Origin: Glandiceps talaboti
Lineage: Eukaryota; Hemichordata; Enteropneusta; Spengelidae
NCBI RefSeq assembly: GCF_964340395.1
Contig: NC_135570.1
Span: 2,593,501 to 2,657,500, forward strand
Direction: 5' to 3'
DNA: 64,000 nt
Shown here: one piece after another, positions 53,879 to 64,000 of the stretch
Layout of the letters: every line of letters starts with the position of its first letter
Position numbering within the stretch: position 1 is the stretch's first letter
Position numbers and translations under genes: made by a program
Notes under the pieces: generated by a model
Told to the model about the DNA's origin: nothing
What the model saw: only the letters and a program-made list of their open reading frames with translations
The model's database searches: none

Positions 53879-54847
53879 AATTTCTACGCTGTTTTCAAAC
53901 TAGTGGTACATCTGATGGTATAACAAAGCAATCAAACACAGTTGGGTCCATGCCAAATATTACACATGTATATTTCTTCACAAACTGTGTTTATTTCATA
54001 CATGTTTGGGTATAATAATTTGTATTGAGTATTTAGAGGGTATACTCACAGTACTGTACCAACTTACTGTTCCCAAGCATACTTAGTCTAGTTCCTATAC
54101 AGTATCATTACCATTTACACCTCCACTCACATAGTCTAGTTCCTATACCGTATCGTTATAATTTACACCTCCACTCATACTTAACTATCACTTACAATTG
54201 ACAGAACTCAAACCTGGTATTAATATGTAGCTTGTAAACAATCCAATGGTATAATTTATTACACATATAGAATGCTGAGAAATCCCTACAATGCAACCAA
54301 CTGTTTTAACAGGACAGCCAGGAGACAATTGTAATGTCACAGAAGGATGTACTGACATTTACATTAAACCCTCTTCAGATCAAGTTCATGGTCAAATATA
54401 ATGGCAGTGACAAGACTACAGGGAGACTGCAGGACTGACAGGGGCATTGTATTGCGGTTGGAGGTGAAATTCTTGATTCATTGCAAGACTAACAACTATG
54501 AAAGTATTTGTCAAGAATGTTTTCAATTTAAATCAAGGTTTTATACAAGTATTTATATACACAACTAATGTTTCATTAAATAACACACCCAATACTGCAC
54601 TATTTTTACATCATGTTTATGTCTGCATTATAATTTATATACCTACACTATCATATAGGTTTACATTTGAAGTGATTCACAGACCTCAGAACTGACAAAT
54701 CAAAACATCTACATGCAGTAATGCGGATCCCTAAAAGTACAGTTAAAACAGGGAGTGTTCACCACAAGACTGTACATAACACAATGTGACATACATTTAA
54801 TGATCAAAGTTGACCATTCAGCTGATTGAGATTGTTGTTTCTCTATT
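53879..54847. other. No gene seen; small duplication inside
   Basis: A 47-50-bp doublet (TAGTCTAGTTCCTATAC ... TTTACACCTCCACTCA) lies at 54084-54179. Nothing else was recognised. Confidence 0.5.
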
Positions 54848-55120
54848 TTTTTTTTATTTATTTATTTTTTTTAATTTTTGTGCTGGGAATTCCTCCCAGC
54901 GATTTTCTGTTATGCAGACAAATACACACAAACAAACAAACACAAATGCTACAGAGATCCATTCGGGTTTGGGACTACGTGACAGGGCTATGTAGCACGC
55001 TCTATATCACGTTGCTGTGGAACTGTCAAGGCGCTCCCAGTCAGTCCACAGGCTATCCCAGAGTCACCCAGGCCCGGCAAACATAGTACCTGCAGGCTCC
55101 GTGTGAGTAATCGTCCCCGA
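54848..55120 (-). mobile_element. Possible retroelement end with A-rich tail
   Basis: Read on the minus strand, about 170 bp of unusually GC-rich sequence is followed by CTGGGAGGAATTCCCAGC and then an A-rich tail of the form AAAATAAATAAATAAA. A GC-richer body with an A-rich 3' tail suggests a SINE- or LINE-derived insertion. There is only one copy and no visible Pol III box, so this is tentative. Confidence 0.3.
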
Positions 55121-56263
55121 GATTGTTATTTCACTGACTAGACAAGATCACTTTTAATTGCTGAATACAACTGGATTGTGATTAAAGAGAGATTTGTTTA
55201 CATCCATTCAGATTTTGAATAAAACTCAGCTGTTTTCAGCAGTAAAAGTGTTCAGTAAAAAAACGACCTAAACTTGCAAAATGATCAACTTTGATCACAA
55301 ATGTATAGATTTACTGTCTTCTGTCAAACTCTGCATGTTTTATTTATACTAAAGTTTCATACATTGTAACTTTGAATGTCAACATGGTAGATGACATGGG
55401 TAACCTATCAAATCTATCCAACCATATTATAATGTTTCAGATACTCAGACTAGATGAATGCTTGATTACATTAACCATGTCAGTTTGTTTCTTACTGTTA
55501 AATATGCTGTCACTGCTGGGAACAACATGTTAACTTGTGCTCACTTCAACCTTTTACAAATTTTTCCATAACACTATTTTTCTGCATAGCAACAGTTACT
55601 GATTACTCCATAGTGACGCCACTTTACGGCTTATATTGATTGATAATCTTGTCAGTATGCTGTATACAGTATGTATGACGTACGTCATCGGCTTTCCATG
55701 GCATGTATATGTACACTCTCCCAGTATTGATGTTTTCAGAATTACAGATAGAATTCCCGCACAAAAATATCAGCTTCCGAACACATGTTAAAAAGGTTAG
55801 ATGACAAAAGAACTGATAGTTCTCTCCAGCTGTGTATTGTGTGTGTCATACAAATCCATTTCACATGATAGGTTTGTAACTTTGAACTCTGTATACGATG
55901 ATTCTGACAGCTTTCTCTTGACAGATGAATCTGGATACATTTGTTCCATTCACAGACCCATCATGTGAACGTTTAACTTCTCTACAGGCATTTTTTAAGT
56001 AGACTTGCTGCTGAATGACAGGAGTCGTTCTGTAAACACTATACATGATACTGACATAGAATAACACAAACATCCATTTAAGGACGTCAGCCTGTACGTA
56101 CTGTTTATGCAAAGAATATGTAGAAAATGATAACCACTGTATAAAATGAATATTTCTATTCACACTGAATCACAGATTGACAAAAAAATTTCTTGGAAGC
56201 AAATTAAAATTTTCACTGATGTCTTGTCAGCATTGTCAGGGGTATACTACCGAAATAACTATG
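55121..56263. other. No gene seen
   Basis: A 12-bp palindrome TGACGTACGTCA is near 55677. A 100-codon minus-strand frame at 55861-56163 matches nothing I know. Confidence 0.45.
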
Positions 56264-56338
56264 TTTGTATGATGTACTTTGCTTTAACCTTCATGTACAA
56301 ATTGTACATGAAGGTTAAAGCAAAGTACATCATACAAA
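56264..56338. repeat. Perfect 75-bp palindrome (37-bp arms, 1-nt centre)
   Basis: The arm at 56264-56300, beginning TTTGTATGATGTACTTTGC, is followed after a single A by its exact reverse complement at 56302-56338. The pairing stops at the next base on each side. No second copy was seen. Confidence 0.95.
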
Positions 56339-56812
56339 TTACAATGCATTGTACCTTTGTCACAGTCTCTCAATGCCATCTTTTAACTTGTGGTATATAT
56401 ATAGCCAATCACAAAAGGTCATTACAGTTATACTACAGAACAGCAGCTTCAACCCTATGATTTCTGGAAAACAGTACAGGTCAATTTACATTACAATGCA
56501 TTATATTGTTGTGTAAATTAATATAGGACTAAACCACTATTTTACAGGGAAAACATATCTGAGTCATTATGATGTAGGTCAGAGGTGAAGTTTGATGGCT
56601 TCAATAATGGTACCCTAGAATCTATATTCTAGTGTCTTGCAGTTTAAATAGACCTGATATTAATAAATTTGTAATGTCCTTCTCTATAATAGAAGTGAGT
56701 TCATGGAAAGGTCTCCAATATCATTTTGTCCATATAGCACATGTCAAGCTTCAAAGATTTTAAGACAAGTTACATCTATACTATGGAAGCTGTGCTCATT
56801 GTGAGACATTTC
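56339..56812. other. No gene seen
   Basis: AT-rich sequence; nothing recognised. Confidence 0.5.
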
Positions 56813-56916
56813 TAAACAAAACAAACAAACAAACAAACAAACAAACAAACAAACAAAGACAAACAAACAAACAAAAACAAACAAACAAACATACATACAT
56901 ACATACATACATACAT

Positions 56917-56949
<33 letters not shown>

Positions 56950-57014
56950 AACAAACACACACACACACACACAAACAAACAAACAAACAAACAAACAAAC
57001 AAACAAACAAAAAC
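56813..57014. repeat. (AAAC)n-(ATAC)n-(AC)n-(AAAC)n compound microsatellite
   Basis: About 200 bp of AAAC, ATAC and AC tracts, arranged roughly symmetrically with AAAC on both outsides. Confidence 0.97.
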
Positions 57015-57426
57015 AGGACATCAGCTCACTTACTAGCTATGCCTATCACTTCCTAGAGTATTAGAGACTGTGTTGTGGGCTAGGACAGCATGGCTCCCAG
57101 GCTAATAGGTTTTTAAAAATCCACTGTAACTACATACTAATGTATAATGTATACCATCACTGTCTGTAAGTGTAGGTATGCATGTGTGGGCTAAAACTGT
57201 GTGGAGTTCAAGGCGACTACTAATATATACTAATGTCATTAATTTCTTTCATAAAAAAATTAACTCCGAATCAAGATAACTATGAAATCTTCATGAAATT
57301 GATAAAGTTCACTTCCTAGAGTCCCTGTAAATTAAACTATGTACAATCACTGTAAAAAGAATTTATTATTATTTATTTTATTTATTATTATTCTAGCCAG
57401 CCAAAGCACATTTTACTGCTAGGACA

Positions 57427-58070
57427 ATGAAAAACAGTGTGTCAGCAGAGTCCAATGGTGCAACGAAAAACAACTTGTGTCTCCAATGGTGCTATGGAAA
57501 ACAGTGTGTCTCCAATGGTGCAACGAAAAACAACTTGTGTCTCCAATGGTGCTATGAAAAACAGTGTGTTTCCAATGGTGCAATGAAAAACAGTGTGTCT
57601 CCAATGGTGCTATGAAAAACAGTGTGTCTCCAATTGTGCTATGGAAAACAGTGTGTCTCCAATGGTGCTATGGAAAACAGTGTGTCTCCAATTGTGCTAT
57701 GAAAAACAGTGTGTCTCCAATTGTGCTATGAAAAACAGTGTGTCTCCAATGGTGCAATGAAAAACAGTGTCTCTCCAATTGTGCAATGAAAAACAGTGTG
57801 TTTCCAATTGTGCAATGAAAAACAGTGTGTCTCCAATTGTGCAATGAAAAACAGTGTGCCTCCAATTGTGCTATGAAAAACAGTGTGTCTCCAATGGTGC
57901 AACGGAAAACAGTGTGTCTCCAATTGTGCTATGAAAAACAGTGTGTCTCCAATTGTGCAATGAAAAACTGTGTGTCAGCAGAGTCCAATGGTGCTATGAA
58001 AAACAGTGTGTCTCCAATGGTGCAATGAAAAACAGTGTCTCTCCAATGGCGCAATGAAAAACAGTACATC
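57427..58070. repeat. Minisatellite, 29-bp unit, about 22 copies
   Basis: Units read CCAATGGTGCTATGAAAAAC plus AGTGTGTCT, with GGTG/TTGTG and CTATG/CAATG/CAACG variants interspersed. The unit AGCAGAGTCCAATGG with an extra 8 bp appears near both ends (57443 and 57972). Since 29 is not a multiple of three, the frames across it shift at each unit and are not coding. Confidence 0.96.
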
Positions 58071-61000
58071 TCAGACACTGATGTAAAGATACCTGTAATT
58101 TGACAATGATGTCTACAGTATATTTGTTACGAAAAAAACTTCCCCAACCTATGGTGGGGTGGCTGAGGCTGGATACACACTGCATACAAATAGTACTTAC
58201 AAAATTGAGTATTGATTTTCAGAAACTACACAATGGTAAAACAATTACATCTTAACCTTTGACCTTATGAAAACATATGATTACAGACAAATGCATAATT
58301 ACTACTTCATACAGCTTGATTGACATATTACATTTATAATCAGGTCATGTCACTCATAAAATGTTAAATCATTTTTTACATGTTTCTGTGGTCACAACTT
58401 GACAAGGTGGGTATAAGTTTTTCAGTTCCCTGTGACCTTTGAACTGACACACTGCGGGCGTAAATAGTCTAAATTATGAGGAATACAATGAATGAACTAA
58501 CCAATCAACTTATTCTCTATCAATAAATCAATGCCTAATCAATCAACTCCAAAAAAATATACCCCTACCGACAAAACATATCTATAATAAAAAAATAATA
58601 GATATACTGAGACATGACTGAAAAATATTTGATTTATGACAGAAATTATGAATTTATGATACAATATATCAATCAACCAATTAATTAAATAATCAATCAC
58701 TAAATGAACTGACCATACAGTTAATGTGAAATGTATCATCATTGACATAATTATATAGGGTAAGTACATACATAAATACAAGAGTATGAACTATATGTTT
58801 CTGCAAATGAAAAATCAATTGAAAGGACATTTTCTGGCTATGTCTGAGAACAAATATACATTGGAAAATTCAATTCAGTTTGCTCAACATCAAACTTTCA
58901 TCTGTTGAATGTGAAAACATTTTAATTGTGCCAAGCAAATGAATGATTTGAGAATTTATGCAAACATAATTTGAATACATCTAACCTTTATTGAGTTTGT
59001 GGTACGTTTCTCTGTCTTGAAGACGTCTTACAAGCTAAATTTACTCTGCCCATATATGTACATGGTTAGAATTCTTTGGCATGACTTCAGTAACTATAAC
59101 AGGTAATGTCATCGCCTGCTGGGTTTAGTTAGATTTACTATAGGGCTACATACCAGTCTCAAATATAAACTAAACTCTATGTCAATTGTATTGACTTTGT
59201 TTGAACTACATGTACCATCACAAGTTGATTTAATAAAATGACAGCAACAATGAAGACCTATCTGACGACAGCATGGATACAGATCAACAATTTTATTGAG
59301 TAAGCACGATCAACGGCTTGCACTGTGAGAGCATTATGTTATTTGAGTGCCATGTAAAATAAGCATATTACCATATGAACACAGTAAAGGGCGGATGGAA
59401 TTCCACCCATGTAGTTAACATCAATGTTAATTCATCATACAACCAATGTTGTCTAGACGTTGTACTTTCATTAAGTCGGAGAATATTCTCGGAAATGTCA
59501 AAGTAGATTTTTGTATGACATTAATATTGCACTTTTTACAGTACACTGTACGTACGGCATCAGACAGAGTTCTGCAGTTACTGGATATATTAGTCATCAG
59601 TGAATATCGCTATGGACTGGGATCTACATTTGGAATTCAATATGAGACTTTGATACTCAATAAATACTTCACTGTTATTATTATAATTTCATCTACGCTG
59701 TTTGGGATTTCAGCTTCATGACGTTACTTATCATTCCCGTAACATGTTATGTTATTCATAAATGTATAATATAATTATTAATGAACGTATAAAACTATAA
59801 TACAATTATTCATGAATATATAACATACAACCACTTCAATATGTGAATACTTCTACTAGTACAGATTCTGACAATATCAGATTTCCGTCAAACACTTTCA
59901 TTATGAAATGTATACTCAAAACTGCATACTGGCAGTAAAAAAGATCCACTACAATGTTATATCTTTCCATATATTTCAAATTTTGTGTAAAACGAGAAAA
60001 AGTTGACTGCCCTTTTGATCAAAAGAAATTGCTATTTTGCTGTATATGCTGTCATTAAGTTGTGAAGATATTGCGTTATTTTGGTAACTTCATATGCAAA
60101 TACAATCAAAATGGCTTGCATACCCAAAACTACAGCTTGGCAATAGATTGACTTTCTTGATATTTTACAATGTAAGTTTTCTGTATACTCTACAATAAGA
60201 AAGAATTGACTACTTCTTTATACTGCTATTTCAATGTACATACTGTCATCGAGTTGTGGAAGTATTCCTTTCACATGCAAGAACTTCCAATATGGCTCCA
60301 TGCTGAGTAGAATGAGGACTGTAGCTGCCAATATTAACTGCCTACTCTGCAATGTTTTGCCAGCTACTTTTTCAGGTTTTGTTAAAAATTCTTTGTCTCA
60401 ACCAGTATATTTCCATCAGTGGTTAGATCTACAAGTCTCATTCCTAGAGTAGATATCACCCCTTACTTTTCACATTTTTACCGACTACTTTTAAAATTAG
60501 CTACATCCCTGCTCAACTACAGCCTGGTAGTAGAAAAAATTCCATCAAATTTTTACATCTTTCTACATATACCAGTAAACAGGACAGAATTGACTCTCTA
60601 CTTTTGAAATGTTAATTTAATCAAAGTTGAGTTGTGAAGGTATTTTGGTGACATCACAGGGAAATAAACTGAAGGCATACCTGCATACCAATAATATCTA
60701 ACCTCAGATCTATTATGAGTGATGTACAATACCATTGTCACAATATTTGCTTACTGTTGAATAACTATCCCCATCACTATCAATGACCATTCTCACCATT
60801 GTCTTTCTTCTGCTTTGTGATCAATACCTCCATACATAACAATTGCTTTGTCCCTATACCTACCCTTGTAACTGTCTCTCTTTTGTTCTATATTTAGCAC
60901 CTCCTTAATACCTTATGTAAATTCCTAAGTCAAGAGAACAGATTACATGGTACTGTTATATTCATCAGATAATAACAACAACAAAAAGAAAAGCACATGC

Positions 61001-61467
61001 TGTACTGTGTGATGTGCATCAAAACAATGCAGTAATATCCACAGTTGATTCAGAAGCCCTACTTTGTGGTCAACCTTATCCGATTGAAATGAACTAAATC
61101 AGTTAAGTTTGTACATTTCGGAGATTACACTTGACTCACGCTTTCATTTAAAGTTCCCTTTTTAAACTTGTTTGTTCTTAGTTTGATATAATTAAATTAC
61201 TATGATTATTGGGTTTTAATGTCACTGCATGGAAGTATGTCATATAGTAACATGATCCCGTGATATGGCAAGCAAACGTCCCGAAACTTGGCGAAAGGTG
61301 TCTGTCTCACAGGTGAAACCCGTCATACACAAACGTTGACGTTTGATGAAAGGGGCTTGATAATTACACTCATCTCATTTTAAGGAGGTGGTCTCTTGAC
61401 CCTCCCTTTTCACGAACAATGGAATGCGATATTTTATTATTTTACTGTTAAAGTTGTTTTGGAGACT
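58071..61467. other. Intron next to PDE exon 1; no gene seen
   Basis: No second exon was recognised in the 3.4 kb after the donor. A loose repeat of TGTCATNNAGTTGTGAAG plus ATTGACT blocks occurs near 60046, 60242 and 60620. The frame at 59446-59721 matches nothing. Confidence 0.5.
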
Positions 61468-61473
61468 ACTTAC
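61468..61473 (-). other. Splice donor of PDE exon 1
   Basis: On the minus strand the sequence reads GAG|GTAAGT, a full consensus 5' splice site, in phase 0 directly after the Tyr-Glu codons that end the PDE homology. Beyond it the frame runs 32 more codons with no PDE similarity before a stop, which supports splicing here. Confidence 0.93.
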
Positions 61474-62223
61474 CTCGTAAGCATCCGCTATGTTGACTAT
61501 TTCCGCGGTTTTAGCCACGTATCCGACAATCCCCTTTCCCCACGGTACTCGTATCTCTTCCTTGAGAGATTCTTCGACAGTGGAGTCGCTTCGTACGTCA
61601 AATAATTTACTTGCTAAGTAGCAATCTTCCGATCCTTTTTTCCCTTGGACGAGAAAGAGAGAGCAGCGATCAGCTTTAGTTAAGATGCTGACATTTTGTA
61701 GGATTTTATGGCACAAACTTGTGAGGTCAAGATCATTGGCGATGTCTTTAACGAGTTCTAGTAGCGCTTCCCGGTCGTCCAGTTGTTTCAACTCGGAGAT
61801 AGTTCTCCGTGCTCTCGAGGATGGTGATGGGGGCTTCTCTCGTAGGAAAGTCGGTGCACCATCTACAGTCTGAATCATCGGTCCCAAATTCCCCCTTCCT
61901 TCGAACTCCGACGCAGATACTTTTCTAACAGGTGTATTTGCTCCTGAACTGTGTCTTGATCCACTGCTTGTTGTAGGGGTTGAATTCCTAGCGCCTCCAG
62001 CCTCGTAAACCTGTGAGGTGACAGCCCTTGTAATAAACCACCCATCTATCATAGACCTGGTCGCTTTCCGAGCAAAGTAATCGTGCACAAATTCGCCGTG
62101 GTCATCAAGCCATGTCTCAATATGCATGTACTCGTCGCGATCTTCCGCACTCAACGTCGCTGGCTGGTCGGTCTCGCTCTTGGAAGTACCTGCTTGAGCT
62201 TCGGAGTGGGACGCCGAAGCCAT
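61474..62223 (-). CDS. PDE5A: PDE5A-type cGMP phosphodiesterase, first coding exon (partial)
   Basis: This exon encodes the N-terminus of a 3',5'-cyclic nucleotide phosphodiesterase of the PDE5/PDE11 group, cytosolic enzymes that hydrolyse cGMP and are controlled by cGMP binding to GAF-A. The exon gives 250 codons. Residues 38-42 are WLDDH and are followed by a YFARKATR block near 49-56, as in PDE5A N-termini. Residues 97-107 contain TP-RKVSASEF, matching the region around human PDE5A Ser102, the PKG/PKA site (here Ser103). GAF-A begins near residue 153 with ELVKDIANDLDLTSL and continues through ADRCSLFLV (184-192), VPWGKGIVGYV (226-236) and NIADAYE (244-250). The end of GAF-A with its NKxnD motif, GAF-B and the catalytic domain are absent and must lie on later exons. 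I chose the ATG at 62223-62221 because it has A at -3 and G at +4. The frame stays open upstream without another ATG as far as I followed it. GAF-A wording is partly PDE11A-like, but the N-terminus favours PDE5A. Confidence 0.93.
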
Positions 62224-62234
62224 TATCGACACAT
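62223..62234 (-). promoter_or_regulatory. Three-codon uORF abutting the PDE start codon
   Basis: On the minus strand the bases read ATG TGT CGA TAA, a Met-Cys-Arg minimal uORF whose stop shares its last A with the main ATG (TAATG). The upstream ATG has weak context (C at -3, T at +4); the main ATG has strong context. Such an arrangement can permit leaky scanning or termination-reinitiation. Whether it is used depends on the transcript covering it. Confidence 0.5.
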
Positions 62235-62540
62235 GCGACAGGCGTTGTTGCTGAAGGTAGTGCAGAGTTTGTCTGGCCGACAACGCACGGCCCGCTGGTG
62301 ACCCTAACGGCCGACTGCGATCCAGCTTGATAAAAAGCCTTTCAAAAACTGAGCGATAAATGAAAGGCTACATGAATTGTTAAGTACCCACGGATATTGG
62401 AGCTGGACAACAGCTGTGTGGCTACATGAAATAGATGTTTTGTCAAGAGCGGATGACACTCATCGGAGTTTCAATAGTTGTCATTTTCATTTAGTCCGCA
62501 GAGCTATTGAAAACTGAACAACAACGTTCAATACACTGTC
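62224..62540 (-). promoter_or_regulatory. PDE 5' leader (approximate)
   Basis: This is the region upstream of the PDE start codon, read right to left. If transcription starts about 30 bp downstream of the TATA-like sequence near 62570, the leader is about 320 nt. GC content is raised in the part next to the exon and falls to the AT-rich background further out. The transcription start is an inference, and no splice acceptor was identified that would place the true first exon elsewhere. Confidence 0.4.
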
Positions 62541-62555
62541 GGTACGCTGATTACA

Positions 62556-62579
62556 ACGTCACAAAAACCTATATAAATA
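62556..62579 (-). promoter_or_regulatory. TATA-like sequence with adjacent CRE half-site
   Basis: The minus strand reads TATTTATATAGG, followed about 10 bp downstream by TGACGT, a cAMP-response-element half-site. The position, about 340 bp upstream of the PDE ATG, suits a core promoter. The region is AT-rich, so a TATA match has limited value; this is a candidate only. Confidence 0.3.
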
Positions 62580-63502
62580 CACTGCTTACACAATACTTAT
62601 ATTCCTCACACTTTCTTCACTGCTGACAAAAGTTGTCTATGCACAATCAGATGGGGTGTGTTACTTCAATATCTGATAAACCTCCGTAGATGGCTCAAAC
62701 TTTTCTGTGGCGTGTTCGGTCATCTGGATACTGCTAACGTACCTTAGATGTGATTAAGTGTACCTATACGACACTAGTAACTGCTCGTTCGAAGTGCCTG
62801 GATAGCGCTGTCTAACAGTACCAAACTTGGTCACACCTTAGTCTTTGCAAACCTTGAGTCTTTAGGAAAACCAAGCATATTGCAGACAGTTCTAAACGAC
62901 CTGTTTTCAGCCGAAATAACGGCAAACGAAATGAAGACTCGTGGTCTTTGGCCGTACTACAGCACCAGAACTTGATGTATATATGTAGTATCCAATATAC
63001 GTACGTATCGTATCAACGTCGTGGGATTGCCCTCTTGGAACGTGCCATTTTCAGTAGGGGTGTCGTTTTATAAAAATATAGCCATGACTTAATTAATAGT
63101 CTGGGATAAATTTGCTGTAAGCTGTGTCCCAATTTTTTTCCTTGCTAAGAACATGATAAAATGTAATCGAAACGATTTAAGTCTCGTATTCTCAGTTTAT
63201 TATATATCATTTGATTACCATAATTATCATAGACTGTTTTTTAAGCTATTTTTGTACGCTCGTTTCAGATACTTTAAAATATATATTGCATAAACAATGA
63301 CATATCAGGTATCTTATTAAATATTGTCGACAAACTGTTTAGAAAAATTAATACACGAATGTCATTTATTCCGGTCAATTAATATGTATTTTAAATTCCT
63401 CTCAATATTTCAATGGCCACTCCCATTTTATCTTGGATTCGTCTAAAGACCTGCTTCTCTAAAACCATCAGCTGAAGGCGGCTACTGAAATATTAATAAC
63501 TT
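62580..63502. other. Upstream of PDE; no gene seen
   Basis: Moderately AT-rich sequence between the TATA-like site and the regulatory cluster. No coding frame or repeat was recognised. Confidence 0.5.
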
Positions 63503-63521
63503 ACGCACGCACGCACGCACG
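63503..63521. repeat. (GCAC)n microsatellite, short
   Basis: Four to five ACGC/GCAC units. Confidence 0.9.
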
Positions 63522-63646
63522 GGGTTTCCCCTTTCTTTGAAATTATGTAGCGTTTATAGATTAATGTGCATACGAATAATTATGTTCTTAAAAATATTAA
63601 CCCGTCTTTACAAAACGTTCTCAAATCTCGTCATGCCTGTACATGT

Positions 63647-63741
63647 CAAAATGGCTCCCAAAACATTTTCGGTTGCGCGACAAAATATATTTACATTTTC
63701 CAACACTAGATGGCGCTATGCTCTAAAGGAAGGCGGAAGTG
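63647..63741 (+). promoter_or_regulatory. Cluster of YY1-like, CTCF-like and ETS-like sites
   Basis: Within 95 bp there are CAAAATGGCTCC (YY1-like, 63647-63658), ACACTAGATGGCGC at 63703-63716 (13 of 14 positions fit the CTCF core CCASYAGRKGGCRS) and GCGGAAGTG at 63733-63741 (ETS/GABPA-like). The block lies about 1.4-1.5 kb upstream of the PDE start codon. Together they suggest a promoter or an insulator boundary, perhaps of a divergent gene beyond the right edge. No experimental support is visible in sequence alone. Confidence 0.4.
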
Positions 63742-63764
63742 AATTTTGGCGACTGAGGAAGTAG
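63651..63764 (+). CDS. Small open frame, 37 codons, doubtful
   Basis: An ATG in good context (A at -3, G at +4) opens a 37-codon frame ending in TAG; an in-frame ATG lies six codons earlier. The peptide is basic and matches no family I know. The frame passes straight through the CTCF-like and ETS-like sites, so it is more likely 5' leader or promoter DNA than a gene. Confidence 0.12.
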   Translation: MAPKTFSVARQNIFTFSNTRWRYALKEGGSEFWRLRK

Positions 63765-64000
63765 TGCAGCCGACTTGGGTGTTTGTAAGATTTGCTGGGG
63801 AACACGTAGTTCGTGACACTTTTATTACTTACAAGCTACGTTTGGCGAGAGCAACGGGGGAAATTCCGACATAATACGTCAACTTGTTTGAGGAAGAACT
63901 GTGTGACATTTTCACATGATGTAGCGAAGTTCAGACGAAGTTTCAACGAAATTAGAACGACAGTGAAAAGGAAGGATTTAAACCCGTTAGACCAGTGGTA
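63765..64000. other. Right edge, promoter-side sequence
   Basis: GC-richer than the intron. A 45-codon plus-strand frame without ATG and a 26-codon minus-strand frame are visible; neither matches a family. It could be the 5' leader of a divergent gene continuing beyond the window. Confidence 0.3.

Noticed and set aside
56264-56338. microRNA precursor
   Set aside because: A perfect stem with a one-base centre lacks the loop and bulges of a pre-miRNA.
57419-58185. Repetitive peptide frames on both strands
   Set aside because: They arise from the 29-bp minisatellite, whose unit length is not a multiple of three.
61375-61473. Continuation of the PDE reading frame beyond Tyr-Glu
   Set aside because: The 32 further codons show no PDE similarity and follow a perfect GTAAGT donor, so they are read as intron.
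62224-62283. Extra N-terminal 20 residues starting from a TTG
   Set aside because: TTG is an unlikely start in animals, and the ATG at 62223 has a strong context.

Overview
The window looks like AT-rich nuclear DNA from a non-vertebrate bilaterian animal, probably a marine invertebrate. The evidence is one clearly metazoan coding exon with a consensus splice donor, two tRNA-derived SINEs, many short non-autonomous DNA transposons with inverted ends, and long (CA)n, (TATG)n, (AAAC)n and (TA)n microsatellites. I cannot name the species. Nothing here looks bacterial or viral.

The only gene I can support firmly is at the right end on the minus strand. Bases 61474-62223 encode the first 250 residues of a PDE5A-type cGMP phosphodiesterase: the N-terminal region with the conserved PKG/PKA phosphorylation motif RKVSASEF, then the first part of GAF-A. 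The exon ends in frame at a perfect GTAAGT donor. Transcription runs right to left, so almost everything from 61473 down to 1 is probably the first intron. I found no second PDE exon in it. A weak candidate exon lies at 16067-16143. Upstream of the PDE exon are a leader with a three-codon uORF that overlaps the start codon, a possible TATA-like promoter near 62570, and about 1.1 kb further on a cluster of CTCF-like, YY1-like and ETS-like sites at 63647-63741.

The remaining ~61 kb is non-coding and repeat-built. Reading left to right: 0-5 kb holds two copies of a 240-250 bp MITE around a SINE, then degenerate tandem repeats and another MITE. 5-12 kb holds several inverted-repeat elements. 12-22 kb holds minisatellites with periods of about 33, 140, 69 and 30 bp. 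A palindromic element at 22.1-22.6 kb carries a long (TA)n/(CA)n tract in its middle. 23-31 kb holds more dispersed and palindromic elements. 31-36 kb is nearly featureless. 36-44 kb holds the second SINE, a 35-bp minisatellite, microsatellites, a third MITE copy and a hairpin element. 46-58 kb is dense in repeats: a tandem with spaced ATTTGCAT octamers, a TTAA-flanked palindromic element, a 75-bp perfect palindrome, and a 29-bp minisatellite of about 22 copies.

Because there is essentially one gene, there is no pathway to assemble. The interest lies in the structure of a very long, repeat-rich first intron, in repeat families present in several copies (most first recognised here by comparing copies within the window), and in the putative regulatory architecture around the PDE 5' end. 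All family assignments rest on reading the sequence, without a database search.
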